A DNA stretch of 64,000 nt, from assembly GCA_030427085.1 (NCBI GenBank), contig JAUHXH010000001.1, positions 186,001-250,000 on the forward strand, written 5' to 3'. Positions 26,224 to 35,560 of the stretch are shown piece after piece (position 1 is the first letter of the stretch; every line of letters begins with the position of its first letter). Source of the stretch: Gammaproteobacteria bacterium. Its GTDB lineage: Bacteria; Pseudomonadota; Gammaproteobacteria; Pseudomonadales; Halieaceae. Both the position numbers and the translations under genes were made by a program. The notes beneath the pieces were generated by a model, which had not been told where the DNA came from, did no database searches, and saw only the letters and a program-made list of their open reading frames with translations.

Positions 26224-26347
26224 GGGCTCTCTCCCTGATGTCTCTTGCAGCCTAGCACAGGCCGGTGTCGATTCATTAATACTTGCTTGCGCCGGCGTGG
26301 GGGAGTGGTTAGCCTGCTGCTTTGTATCTGGCTGCCAGGAGCAAGCT

Positions 26348-27631
26348 ATGAAATTATTGCTACGCCTTTCGGGTGCGTTATTGGTGGCCCTCACTGCTCA
26401 GGTTTCCGCAGCAGACATGGGTGGCATCGCCACGCGTTATGTTCAACTGGTGCTAACCCTTGGCAATCACGATCCGGCCTATGTAGACGCCTACTATGGT
26501 CCGGCGGATTGGGCTGAACAGGCCAAAAACGACAAGGCGTCCCCGGGGGAACTGGCCAGTCAGGCGCAGAGCCTGCGCCAGCAGCTCGGTGCGATCCCCG
26601 ACAGTGGTGAGAATGAGATGACCGCCCTGCGGCGGCACTATCTGGATGTGCAGCTCGGGGCGCTAGCGGCCCATGCACAGAGTCTGGACAAGGGCCAGCG
26701 TCCCGATTTCCAGACTCAGACCAAATCCCTGTACGACACCAATCCACCTGGGGCGCCGCTGTCATCCTTCGATCCCATTCTCGATGCCATCGCCGATCTG
26801 GTCCCCGGTGATGGGCCCCTTGATGAGCGCATTGAAGCTTTCCTTAAACGGTTCGAAATTCCCGACGACAAGTTAAGCGCCGTGTTCGATGCGGCCATTG
26901 CCGAGTGCCGCAAACGCACCGAGGCCTATCTCACCTTGCCCAAAGGGGAGGACTTCACCCTGGAATATGTGAAGGACAAACCCTGGAGCGGTTACAACTG
27001 GTATCAGGGTAAATCCCAGAGCCTGATTCAGATCAACACGGACCTGCCGGTGCGCATTGATCGGGCCGTCGATCTGGGCTGCCACGAGGGCTACCCGGGC
27101 CACCACACCTACAATGCCATGCTGGAAGCGGCGCTGGTGGACGGGCGGGGCTGGGTGGAGTTCAGTGTTTATCCGCTGTTCAGTCCTCAGTCACTGATTG
27201 CCGAGGGTTCGGCCAACTATGGCATTGAACTGGCCTTTCCCGGCGAGGAAAAACTCGCCTTTGAAAAAGCCGTGCTGTATCCCCTGGCCGGCCTGGACCC
27301 GGCGGCTGCGCAGGACTACGAGCGCGTGCAGGTACTCAAACAACGCTTGTCGTTCGCTCGCAACGAGATTGCCCGGCAGTACATCAACGGTGAGATCGAT
27401 CGTAAACAGGCGGTCAAGTTGTCACAGAAATATGGGCCGGCCAGTGCCCAGCGAGCGGAACAGTCTGTGCGCTTTATCGACACCTACGGCGCCTACGTGA
27501 TCAATTACAACTGGGGTCGCGAACTGGTCAAACGATACATCGAGAAGGACAACGCCGACCCGGCGGCGCGCTGGCAGCGCTTTGGTGAACTGTTGTCGTC
27601 ACCGCGTTTGCCGTCGTCACTGTCCCGCTGA
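26348..27631 (+). CDS. DUF885 family exported peptidase-like protein (copy 1)
   Basis: 427 residues with a signal peptide (MKLLLRLSGALLVALTAQVSA). The metal-site motif HEGYPGHH begins at His246, the HExxxGH(H) signature of DUF885. Members are thought to be zinc carboxypeptidase-like enzymes, mostly untested. A distal EGSANYGIELAFPG segment probably supplies a further ligand Glu. This copy is shorter than the family's usual 550-600 residues. AGGAG is 7 bases before the ATG. Its 3' end overlaps the convergent hydrolase gene by 15 bases. Confidence 0.8.
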   Translation: MKLLLRLSGALLVALTAQVSAADMGGIATRYVQLVLTLGNHDPAYVDAYYGPADWAEQAKNDKASPGELASQAQSLRQQLGAIPDSGENEMTALRRHYLDVQLGALAAHAQSLDKGQRPDFQTQTKSLYDTNPPGAPLSSFDPILDAIADLVPGDGPLDERIEAFLKRFEIPDDKLSAVFDAAIAECRKRTEAYLTLPKGEDFTLEYVKDKPWSGYNWYQGKSQSLIQINTDLPVRIDRAVDLGCHEGYPGHHTYNAMLEAALVDGRGWVEFSVYPLFSPQSLIAEGSANYGIELAFPGEEKLAFEKAVLYPLAGLDPAAAQDYERVQVLKQRLSFARNEIARQYINGEIDRKQAVKLSQKYGPASAQRAEQSVRFIDTYGAYVINYNWGRELVKRYIEKDNADPAARWQRFGELLSSPRLPSSLSR

Positions 27632-28708
27632 AATCCCTCGCTCGCCATACTGGGCGGGGAACAGCTTGCGGTCGAGGAAATCGAAAATGTCCTCGGTTAG
27701 CAGGTTCATGCCGACCGGCGTCATGGCCAGAAAGGGCTGCCAGTGATTGTAGGGGAACACGATGCGTTCTGGTCGGCCGGTCGCCAGCCACAGTGACTCC
27801 CGCGATGCCGGCGGGATGCAGTCATCTTCGGTCGCCTCGATGATGAGGCCACCCTCGGGCCGGTAGCGCCCGCGCCACAGCGCCGGGTCGCCGAAGGCGA
27901 GTTTGTCGCGAAAGAAGCTGCGGAACTGATCGAGATTCCAGTCCAGATTGCGCATTGCACGCTTGCGCATCCCGCCCACCACCACACTGCAGTAACTCAT
28001 CACCTCCCAGGGCTGGGCGCCGCCGAGCACATACACGGCAGTACTCACACGCGGATCCACTCCGGCGACATTGGCGGCAACGATAGCGCTCATGCTGAAA
28101 CCGATGATGGCGATACGGCTGCCGTCGATTTCCGGGCGGGATTCAGCCCAGTCGATCAGCTGGCGCGTGTCGATCACCGCCATCCGAAAGCGTTCCACGG
28201 AGCGGTCCACTTCCTGTTCAAAGTCCACCTGGGTTTTTTGCTTGCCCAACAGGGACCAGTCGAACAGCGCAGCGTCACCTTGCAGCCAAAGGATGTTGGC
28301 ACCGCCCTGCGTATGTAGCGCGTAGCCACCCGCCATCACCGTCGAAGGGAAGGTGTGGGTGGCCCAAATGGGCAGCACGATCAACAAGGGGCGGGGTCCC
28401 TGTTGACGGGATTCGAAATAACGGGCTTCCACCTGATTGTCCGGCTGGCCGTTGTCGCCACTGGATGGGAAGCGGATGCCGTACACGTCGTAACCTTCCA
28501 TCTGCCGGTAGGGCAGGGGGAAGGTCTCTACCGGTGCGGTACGTGGGCTGTAGTCGTATAGGGAAGGGGCCACCGAAGCGGGCATGGTGTAGGCCACTGG
28601 GCTGCGGTAGTCAAAGGCCTGATGTTCATGGGCAACACAAGCACCCAGTAGCAGCGTAAGAGCTGCGGACCAAGCTACGGGCAGGCAGTTTGGAATCAGG
28701 CTGGGCAT
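27617..28708 (-). CDS. Alpha/beta-hydrolase lipoprotein
   Basis: 363 residues. The N-terminus ending LTLLLGAC is a lipoprotein signal. IAIIGFSMSAIVAANVAG contains the nucleophile elbow G-F-S-M-S. An Asp in ATEDDCIPP and a His in FPYNHWQPF are candidates for the rest of the triad. Resembles dienelactone-hydrolase-like esterases; substrate unknown. ATG at 28708 is selected as the start of the signal. Confidence 0.75.
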   Translation of the reverse strand: MPSLIPNCLPVAWSAALTLLLGACVAHEHQAFDYRSPVAYTMPASVAPSLYDYSPRTAPVETFPLPYRQMEGYDVYGIRFPSSGDNGQPDNQVEARYFESRQQGPRPLLIVLPIWATHTFPSTVMAGGYALHTQGGANILWLQGDAALFDWSLLGKQKTQVDFEQEVDRSVERFRMAVIDTRQLIDWAESRPEIDGSRIAIIGFSMSAIVAANVAGVDPRVSTAVYVLGGAQPWEVMSYCSVVVGGMRKRAMRNLDWNLDQFRSFFRDKLAFGDPALWRGRYRPEGGLIIEATEDDCIPPASRESLWLATGRPERIVFPYNHWQPFLAMTPVGMNLLTEDIFDFLDRKLFPAQYGERGISAGQ

Positions 28709-28819
28709 GGCGTTCCCGAAGGCGGATTGTTCTGCTCGCCGGCAGAATAACACAGGGCATAGACGGTCTTCCCGCCGCCCTGTGTTACAGTGAGCGCCCT
28801 TCATAACAAGCGGCTTCCG

Positions 28820-29623
28820 ATGTCTGCCGACGCACTCAGTCTGCAATTACCGGCGCTACCCGCGCCGGTGAAACTGTACTTACACGACGAACAGGATCAG
28901 GTGATTTCGCAGCGCCTGCGAGACACCGGCGTGTGGGAACCGTACGAGACGGAACTGTTGTTTCAGTGCTTGCAGCTCGGCGATGTGTTTATTGATGCGG
29001 GTGCCAACATCGGCTATTTCTCCGTGTTGGCCGCAGCGGCGGTCGGCCCGCAGGGCCGGGTATTTGCCTTCGAGCCGGAGCCAAACAACTGCGCCTTGTT
29101 GTCACGCAGCGTGGCCGCGAACAGCTTTGAAAAGCAGGTCACTGTGGTGCAGGCCGCACTGGCGGCGCAGGCCGGGGAAGCCCGCTTGCACCTGCATCCC
29201 TCCAATCTGGGGGATCACCAGATTTATGCGGGCGACGGTGAGCGCGACAGTATCAGTGTGCAAACCCTTTGTGGCAGTGACTATCTGGCCCCGCGTGCAA
29301 ACAGCGCGGCACTATTAAAAGTGGACACTCAGGGGGCTGAATACCAGGTGATGTTGGGCCTAATGGCGTGGTTGCAAAGCCTGGCGTCACCGCCCCGAAT
29401 CCTGCTGGAATTAACGCCTTATTCCCTGCAGCTCGCAGGCAGTTCCGGCCGGGAGTTGATTGACTTACTGGCCAGCCTTGGCCAGCCCTTCTGGATCGTG
29501 GATCACATCGAACACTGCCTGCACGCCAGTGATGCGCCGGCGCTGGCGACCTGGTGTGATAACGTGGCGGCCTGCGAGGGTGATCGGGGATTCATGAATA
29601 TACTGGTTGGGCCCGCGCCCTGA
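28820..29623 (+). CDS. FkbM family SAM-dependent methyltransferase
   Basis: 267 residues. The SAM-binding loop FIDAGANIGYFS is at 57-68, followed by the acidic strand end VFAFEPEPNN, both typical of FkbM. Family members methylate hydroxyl groups of glycans or natural products. No glycan cluster is adjacent, so the substrate is open. The ATG at 28820 is preferred to an upstream in-frame GTG. Confidence 0.85.
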   Translation: MSADALSLQLPALPAPVKLYLHDEQDQVISQRLRDTGVWEPYETELLFQCLQLGDVFIDAGANIGYFSVLAAAAVGPQGRVFAFEPEPNNCALLSRSVAANSFEKQVTVVQAALAAQAGEARLHLHPSNLGDHQIYAGDGERDSISVQTLCGSDYLAPRANSAALLKVDTQGAEYQVMLGLMAWLQSLASPPRILLELTPYSLQLAGSSGRELIDLLASLGQPFWIVDHIEHCLHASDAPALATWCDNVAACEGDRGFMNILVGPAP

Positions 29624-29687
29624 GTCCGGTGGCCGCTGCTTTGTCAGTGCTGCTATGATGAGCCCCCGCATTTCCCGTAGCCTGACA

Positions 29688-30245
29688 ATGAACGACATTC
29701 TGAATTTCCTGCAGTCCCGTAATTCCGCGCCCCGGCTGGTTGCGCCGGCGCCGAGTGCCGCAGAGCTCGAGCAAATCTTTCGCTGTGCCCTGCGAGCGCC
29801 GGACCACGCCTGGATGCGCCCCTGGCGTTTCCTGACCATCAGCGGTGAGCGTCGTGAGGACTTGGGAGAACTGTTGGAACACGCACTATTGCAACGCAAC
29901 CCGAACGCCAGTGCGGGCGAACGAGAGAAAGCGCGCAATTCACCATTGCGAGCGCCGCTGGTGATCGTGTCGGTGGTGCGCATCAGTGAACATCCCAAGG
30001 TGCCGTCCGTTGAGCAGCGCCTGTCGGCGGGCTGTGCTGCTCACGCTGTATTACTGGGCGCCGAAGCGCTGGGCTATGCCGGCGTCTGGCGCACCGGCCC
30101 TGCCGCCTTTGATCCTACGGTGATGTCTGGTCTCGGCCTCAACGACGACGAGGAAATCATCGGTTTTCTATACCTCGGTACACGCGACGGTGATCCCAAG
30201 CGATTGCCGGAACTGGCGCCGGCGGATTACGTCAGCCATTGGTAG
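29688..30245 (+). CDS. Nitroreductase family flavoprotein (YdjA-like)
   Basis: 185 residues, matching the short YdjA type. It contains the FMN-contacting APDHAWMRPWRF segment and the C-terminal ALGYAGVWRTG and IIGFLYLGT strands. Likely an FMN- and NAD(P)H-dependent oxidoreductase with unknown natural substrate. ATG at 29688 is chosen because similarity begins at NDILNFLQSRNS. Confidence 0.85.
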   Translation: MNDILNFLQSRNSAPRLVAPAPSAAELEQIFRCALRAPDHAWMRPWRFLTISGERREDLGELLEHALLQRNPNASAGEREKARNSPLRAPLVIVSVVRISEHPKVPSVEQRLSAGCAAHAVLLGAEALGYAGVWRTGPAAFDPTVMSGLGLNDDEEIIGFLYLGTRDGDPKRLPELAPADYVSHW

Positions 30246-30331
30246 CCAACCTGCTTGGTGCAACAGTCGCGTCCGAGTCCACACTTCGATAAGCTCAATC
30301 ACAAGCCTCTAACAACAAGCGAGAGAAACGC

Positions 30332-31147
30332 ATGGAACTGCCCCAGTACGAAACCCTGAAACTCAGCGTTGATGGCGCCGTGGCCACTGTCCACCTGAAC
30401 CGCCCGGACAAAGCCAACAGTATGAACGCCCCGATGTGGCGCGAACTTCAGGAGAGTTTCGAATGGCTGGATGCCGAATCTGCAATTCGGGCCGTTGTGC
30501 TGTGTGGTGAGGGCCGTCTATTTTGTGGCGGTCTGGATCTTGCCATGTTCGGCGACATCATCTCCTCTGCAACTGACCCCGCACGGCGTGCGGAGGATTT
30601 TCGTCGCAAGGTGTTGAGCATGCAGGACAACCTCTCCGCACTGGAAAAATGCCGCAAGCCGGTGCTGGCTGCCATCCACGGCCCCTGTATCGGCGGTGGC
30701 GTTGACCTGGTCTGCGCGGCCGATATGCGTTATGCCACTGAAGATGCTTTCTTCTGCATCCGCGAGATCGATATTGGCATGACCGCCGACGTTGGCACAC
30801 TGCAGCGCATGCCGAAGCTGATTCCCGACGGCGTGGTGCGTGAGTTGGCCTACACCGGGCGCAATATGGAAGCGGCGGAGGCCTTGCAGTTAGGGTTTGT
30901 TAATCGTGTCTATGCCGATCGTGAGGCGCTGCTGGCCGGTGTGCAGGCCATCGCAGCGGAGATTGCTGCCAAAGCGCCGCTGGCCATTCGCGGCACCAAG
31001 GAGATGCTGGTCTACAGCCGCGATCACAGCGTGACCGACAGCCTCAACTACATCGCCACCTGGAATGCCGGCATGCTCAGTCAGGTGGACCTGATGGAGG
31101 GCGTTACCGCGCAGGCTGAGAAGCGCGCCGCCAATTACGACGATTAA
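30332..31147 (+). CDS. Enoyl-CoA hydratase/isomerase family protein, dienoyl-CoA isomerase-like
   Basis: 271 residues. The crotonase oxyanion loops are CGGLDLAMFG and GPCIGGGVDLVCAADMRY. The later segment DIGMTADVGTLQRMPK resembles delta3,5-delta2,4-dienoyl-CoA isomerases, in which an Asp in this region is catalytic. It would help degrade unsaturated fatty acids. A GAGAGAAA stretch precedes the ATG. No other beta-oxidation gene adjoins it. Confidence 0.85.
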   Translation: MELPQYETLKLSVDGAVATVHLNRPDKANSMNAPMWRELQESFEWLDAESAIRAVVLCGEGRLFCGGLDLAMFGDIISSATDPARRAEDFRRKVLSMQDNLSALEKCRKPVLAAIHGPCIGGGVDLVCAADMRYATEDAFFCIREIDIGMTADVGTLQRMPKLIPDGVVRELAYTGRNMEAAEALQLGFVNRVYADREALLAGVQAIAAEIAAKAPLAIRGTKEMLVYSRDHSVTDSLNYIATWNAGMLSQVDLMEGVTAQAEKRAANYDD

Positions 31148-31180
31148 CGCCCCCTTGATTCGCTGTTTCGGAGCATCCCC

Positions 31181-32113
31181 ATGAGCGTGCTCACCTGGCT
31201 AAACCGCCCGTGGCTGCATTTTGTAGCACTGGGACTGGTCCTGTTTCTATTGCAGCGCTGGGCCTTTCCGCCGCCGGTGCCTGTTATCGGCCCACTTTCG
31301 GAGGCGCGCAAGGAAGCACTGGACCAGCAGTGGCTCGCCACCACGCGGCAGCCGCCCACCGAGGAACAGCGGCTGCGTATGCAGGAGGCGGAGTTGGAGC
31401 GCGACGTACTGTTCCAGCGCGCCATGGAACTGGAACTGTACCGGCACGACTCCGTGATCTACCAGCGCTTGTTGCGGAACATGCGGTTCCTGGGACTGGA
31501 TCAGGGGCAAGATGACGAAGCGCTGTATCGCGAGGCTCTGGATATGGGCTTACACCTGGGTGACGAGGTGATCAAACGGCGCATGATCCAGGTGATGGAG
31601 CAGCTGTTGTTACTGGCCCATCCGCCAGCAGCCGTGGATGACGCTGCGCTGGCCACGGCCTACGAGGAGCGGCGCGAAGCGCTGCGCCAACCCACGCGTT
31701 ATACCCTGCAGCATCTGTATTATCCGCGCGAGAAGGTGGCAGAAATCGCACCCACATTGGAGCGCTTACGCAATGAGGGCATTGCCCCGTCGCAGGCGCT
31801 CTCCTTCAGCGCGCCCTTTTTGCCCGGTTACCGGTTTGCTGGCCAGTCGCCCGATCAACTGGCGCGGCAGTTTGGTGCGGCGTTTGTAATGAATCTGGAA
31901 CGCTTGCAACCACAGCCCGGGCAGTGGGTTGGCCCGGTACAGTCCTCTTTTGGACAGCATCTGGTGTGGGTGGAAGCCATCGAACCGGCGCGCGATGCTG
32001 AATTGGCTGAAGTGCGCCAACGCCTGCAGCGCGACCTGGAAAGCGAAGCCCGCAACGCGGCGCTGGCATCAGCCGTTGCGCAACTGCGTAGTGAATATGA
32101 GGTACGCCTGTGA
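31181..32113 (+). CDS. Membrane-anchored parvulin-type peptidyl-prolyl isomerase
   Basis: 310 residues. One N-terminal membrane helix (about 11-26), a helical SurA/PpiD-like chaperone part with many charged residues, then a parvulin-like domain from about 150 to 275 (YTLQHLYYPREKV, FLPGYRFAGQSPDQLARQFG, VGPVQSSFGQHLVWVE). It would act on envelope proteins in the periplasm. It overlaps the next gene, a HupE-type protein, by 4 bases. Confidence 0.8.
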   Translation: MSVLTWLNRPWLHFVALGLVLFLLQRWAFPPPVPVIGPLSEARKEALDQQWLATTRQPPTEEQRLRMQEAELERDVLFQRAMELELYRHDSVIYQRLLRNMRFLGLDQGQDDEALYREALDMGLHLGDEVIKRRMIQVMEQLLLLAHPPAAVDDAALATAYEERREALRQPTRYTLQHLYYPREKVAEIAPTLERLRNEGIAPSQALSFSAPFLPGYRFAGQSPDQLARQFGAAFVMNLERLQPQPGQWVGPVQSSFGQHLVWVEAIEPARDAELAEVRQRLQRDLESEARNAALASAVAQLRSEYEVRL

Positions 32114-33108
32114 AGCGCTTGCTGGCCGCATTATTCCCTTTGTTGTTGCTCGTCGCGGGTGAGAGCCAGGCACACCGCTTCGCCCCATCACTGTTGAAAG
32201 TAGTGGAGACAGGCTCCGGACAGTACACCGCCGTCTGGAAAAAGCCCGCCCAGGCCACCAGCGTCACGCCCTTGGTACCGAGCTGGCCTGAAGACTGTGC
32301 GGTGGCCGTTGAGGGTGAGGTACAAATGGAGGGCACCGGCCTGGTCAGCCGCTACCGGCTGGATTGCAGCGGTGAGGGAAGCGGCGATCTGGTAGGGCAG
32401 TCACTGGGCGTGACCGGATTGGGCCCCAACCAGGCCTCCGCCATGGTCATGCTCACACTGCAGGACGGACGCTACTACCAGCAGGTGTTGAATAGCGAAC
32501 GCGACACTTTTGTCATTCCCGAGGAACCTGGCGCCGGCCGCGTAATGCTGGAGTACAGCGTGTTGGGCGCCGAGCACATCTGGGGCGGTATTGATCATCT
32601 ACTGTTCGTGTTCGGCCTGTTATTACTGGTGGGCTGGGGCAAGCGCCTGATCTGGACCATCACCGCCTTCACCTTGGGGCACAGCATCACGCTGTCGCTG
32701 GTGACGCTCGGGTTTTTCGATTACCCGGTGGCGCTGGTGGAGTTCACCATTGCGCTCAGTATTTTTGTCCTCGCGCTGGAACTGGCACGGCGCGACGGCG
32801 CAGGACTGTTTGCGCGCTACCCCTGGTGGTTGGCGGGCGGTTTTGGGCTGTTGCACGGTATGGGGTTTGCGGGCGCACTGGCGGAAGTTGGATTGCCACA
32901 AAGCGAAGTGCCACTGGCATTGCTGTTCTTCAATATCGGTATCGAAATGGGGCAGGTGCTGTTTGTGGTGGCCGTGATGGCGGTGTATTGGCTGCTGCGG
33001 CGTCCGCTGGGGAACTGGAACGAGCGCTTGCTGCCCGTTCCGGTTTATCTGCTGGGGGCGCTCTCCGCCATGTGGTGCATTGAGCGCGGCATGGAAGTAC
33101 TCAGCTAG
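32110..33108 (+). CDS. HupE/UreJ family membrane protein with periplasmic N-terminal domain
   Basis: 332 residues, GTG start in a GTGA overlap. After a signal peptide there is a soluble region to about 150, then six membrane helices. Conserved metal-site elements are AEHIWGGIDHLLF, FTLGHSITLS, LLHGMGFAGAL and FFNIGIEMGQ, as in HupE/UreJ transporters proposed to move nickel or other transition metals. No urease or hydrogenase gene is nearby, so the substrate is unclear. The PPIase partner is probably required for assembly or secretion. Confidence 0.85.
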   Translation: MKRLLAALFPLLLLVAGESQAHRFAPSLLKVVETGSGQYTAVWKKPAQATSVTPLVPSWPEDCAVAVEGEVQMEGTGLVSRYRLDCSGEGSGDLVGQSLGVTGLGPNQASAMVMLTLQDGRYYQQVLNSERDTFVIPEEPGAGRVMLEYSVLGAEHIWGGIDHLLFVFGLLLLVGWGKRLIWTITAFTLGHSITLSLVTLGFFDYPVALVEFTIALSIFVLALELARRDGAGLFARYPWWLAGGFGLLHGMGFAGALAEVGLPQSEVPLALLFFNIGIEMGQVLFVVAVMAVYWLLRRPLGNWNERLLPVPVYLLGALSAMWCIERGMEVLS

Positions 33109-33887
33109 TCGTCTTTGTTGCCGGGATAGCGTTCCATCACGATGAAGGGGTGGAAGGCCAACTCAATGCCCTCGCGCACGAAGGTTTCATTCTCGAGGAT
33201 ATTGCGGCGGCGCACATAGCGGCCCGCGGATGAGCGAGTGTCGATAGCTTCGGTAGTGTCCATGCCGCCGCGGCTCAGGAACACGCGCTCCAGGTCCATA
33301 TCGAAGATGGTGATCATCAACGATGCGCCGGCCACCGGCTGGTTCCAGTTGAAGTCGGCGGAAACGCCATTGCCGGGGCCAGACAGGCTCGGTTTGCGGG
33401 TAACGCCATCCCAACGCGCTGAGTGCTTGACGCCACTACTGAACACGGTTTCCACCTCGGCGAGGTTGGTGAACACGAAGGCGTCTACGTTGCGTTTTTT
33501 CATCTGGTCGCGAACGCTCTGCATAATCTGCGTGTAGGCGTTCATGTTGACGCGTCCGGTGGTGGGGTCGACCGGGTCGCCAAAGGCGCGAACCGCCGTA
33601 TTCCAGTGTTGCTTGAATTCCCGCTGGGCTACTACTTTGTAGCCGTTTTCCTTGAGGTAGGAGCTAACCATGCCGTCAATGCGTGGGCTCACATCTTCCA
33701 GGTAGTTGCGCGAGGGGCCACCCAGGTTGACGTGCGGAATCACCACCGTTTTGATGTTGGCTTTCGCCAGGCGTTCCTGGTTCAGGTCAAAGGGGTATAC
33801 CGTGGGGTTGTAAGTGGGCGCGCTGCTACAGCCACCGAGCAAGCTGGCTACGGTAAGAACTGTCGCGGCAATTTGGTACAAACGCAT
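33105..33887 (-). CDS. Hypothetical lipoprotein
   Basis: 260 residues, not recognised. The N-terminus MRLYQIAATVLTVASLLGGC has a lipobox. The body starts with a strand-rich segment (IKTVVIPHVNLGG) resembling families that bind surface or envelope ligands, and it includes VDAFVFTNLAEVETVF. The start at 33887 follows the signal. It converges with the HupE gene and overlaps it by 4 bases. Confidence 0.6.
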   Translation of the reverse strand: MRLYQIAATVLTVASLLGGCSSAPTYNPTVYPFDLNQERLAKANIKTVVIPHVNLGGPSRNYLEDVSPRIDGMVSSYLKENGYKVVAQREFKQHWNTAVRAFGDPVDPTTGRVNMNAYTQIMQSVRDQMKKRNVDAFVFTNLAEVETVFSSGVKHSARWDGVTRKPSLSGPGNGVSADFNWNQPVAGASLMITIFDMDLERVFLSRGGMDTTEAIDTRSSAGRYVRRRNILENETFVREGIELAFHPFIVMERYPGNKDD

Positions 33888-33951
33888 AATGGGGTCCGAT
33901 TCGTTATAGTGGGCGCAGTCTATCACAGGGGCACAGAGGATTCGGGGGTTG

Positions 33952-34728
33952 ATGTTACATCGTGAGGTAGAAGGGCAGGGGCCGGATGTGGTGCTGGTGC
34001 ACGGGCTGTTTGGCATGGGCAACAATTTGGGTTTGCTGTCCCGGGAGCTGCGCGATGGGTATCGCGTTACCCGCGTTGATCTGCCTAATCACGGGCGCTC
34101 TCCCTGGCAGAGCGGCAGTGATATTCCCCGGATGGCCGATAGTTTGCTGGCGACACTGGATGCAGAGGGTGTTGAACGCTGCGCCCTGCTCGGCCACTCA
34201 TTGGGCGGAAAAGTCTGCATGGAATTAGCCCTCGCTGCCCCCGATCGAGTGGCTGCCCTCGTGGTTGCAGACATAGCCCCCGCGGCGTACCCACCCGGTC
34301 ACGACGATGTGTTTGCTGCGCTAAAGGCGGTAGCGGGGCAAGCGCCGCGCTCACGACAGTCAGCAGCACAATCGATGGCGCCGTTCCTGGACGATGACCG
34401 TGTCGTGCAGTTCCTGTTGCTGAGTCTGGTGCGTGATGAGGAGGGCGTGTACCGCTGGCGCTTCAATTTGGAAGAACTGCTGGCCAGCTATGCGGCATAC
34501 CGTGCCAATATCAGCGAGGGTGTGTATGAAGGGCCCGTGCTGTTTTTGAAGGGGGAGCAGTCGGATTACATCCAGCCCGAACACCGGGAGGCGATAGAGT
34601 CGCGCTTTCCGCATGCCAAAGTCAGGGTGTTGCGCGAAGCCGGCCATTGGCTCCACGCCGAGCAACCCCGCCTGTTCAACAACGTGGTCAAGCGCTTCAT
34701 GGCGCAAGCCTGGCCGCCAGAGAGTTAG
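33952..34728 (+). CDS. YbfF-like alpha/beta-hydrolase
   Basis: 258 residues. Oxyanion HGLFGMGNN, nucleophile Ser83 in GHSLGGK, and a late catalytic His in REAGHWLHAEQP. This fits the YbfF esterase family (acyl-CoA or small ester hydrolase). I take ATG 33952 rather than the immediately preceding TTG. It is followed by a thioesterase and a DUF3301 protein on the same strand. Confidence 0.85.
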   Translation: MLHREVEGQGPDVVLVHGLFGMGNNLGLLSRELRDGYRVTRVDLPNHGRSPWQSGSDIPRMADSLLATLDAEGVERCALLGHSLGGKVCMELALAAPDRVAALVVADIAPAAYPPGHDDVFAALKAVAGQAPRSRQSAAQSMAPFLDDDRVVQFLLLSLVRDEEGVYRWRFNLEELLASYAAYRANISEGVYEGPVLFLKGEQSDYIQPEHREAIESRFPHAKVRVLREAGHWLHAEQPRLFNNVVKRFMAQAWPPES

Positions 34729-34805
34729 TGTGGCTTGGCAGTTTGGGCGCCAGCCCGTATCCTGCCAGCCACCCGACCTCACCCCAATCGTAAGAGTGCT
34801 ACAGG

Positions 34806-35231
34806 ATGAGTGACAGCCTTGCCCCGCCCGAGGGCTTTAAACAACTCGGCCGGCCCATTCCCGCCGAAAACCTGATCGGCCCGTTTTACTACCGTCGTGA
34901 CGGCGAAGCTCTGGAGATGGGCTTTCGCGTGGAAGAGAAAAACAGCAATGGCAATGGCGCTTGCCACGGCGGGGTGCTGAGCAGCTTTGCCGATTACTGC
35001 GCCACCATGGTGGCCCTGCAGGGGGTGAAGGAAAGTTGTGTCACCATCAGCCTGCACTGCGACTATCTGGCGCCGGCCCGTGTGGGCGACTGGGTCAGCG
35101 GGCGCGCACAGGTGCTGCGACGCAGTCGCAGTATGACGTTCCTGCGTGGTGAACTGGCGATTGAGGGCAACGATGTGCTGGCATTCCAGGCGGTGATGCG
35201 CCGCATAGGACAGGACCCGAAAGCCGTATGA
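34806..35231 (+). CDS. PaaI-type hotdog thioesterase
   Basis: 141 residues. GACHGGVLSSFADYCATMVAL is the hotdog helix with Gly/Asp residues conserved in PaaI-like acyl-CoA thioesterases. Likely hydrolyses aryl- or acyl-CoA in the cytoplasm. Overlaps the next gene by 4 bases. Confidence 0.87.
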   Translation: MSDSLAPPEGFKQLGRPIPAENLIGPFYYRRDGEALEMGFRVEEKNSNGNGACHGGVLSSFADYCATMVALQGVKESCVTISLHCDYLAPARVGDWVSGRAQVLRRSRSMTFLRGELAIEGNDVLAFQAVMRRIGQDPKAV

Positions 35232-35554
35232 TTTTGTCGCTTGAAGGTGTGCTCAGCCTGTTTGTACTGGGCATCGCCGCACTGTACATTCTGTCCGCTA
35301 CCCGCGTCCGCGAGTTGGCGCTGGATGCGGTCCGTCACGCCTCGCAGCGCGACGATTTTCAACTGCTGGACCAGACCATTCACATTCAGCGCTTGTCCCT
35401 CAGTCGCGATCGCCGGGGGCGCTGGCGGATCTGGCGCCAGTACCGCTTTGAATACAGCTACGATGGGGTGGAGCGGCTGCGCGGAACGGTGATTATGCTG
35501 GGGCGAGAGCTGCAGGCCATTGCTGTGAGCGAGCCTAACGTGACTCTGCACTGA
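35228..35554 (+). CDS. DUF3301 family membrane protein
   Basis: 108 residues. One N-terminal transmembrane helix (about 5-24), then a compact soluble part with WRIWRQYRFEYSYDG. This matches DUF3301, a small gammaproteobacterial family of unknown function. Start ATGA overlaps the thioesterase stop. Confidence 0.8.
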   Translation: MILSLEGVLSLFVLGIAALYILSATRVRELALDAVRHASQRDDFQLLDQTIHIQRLSLSRDRRGRWRIWRQYRFEYSYDGVERLRGTVIMLGRELQAIAVSEPNVTLH

Positions 35555-35560
35555 CAGTCG

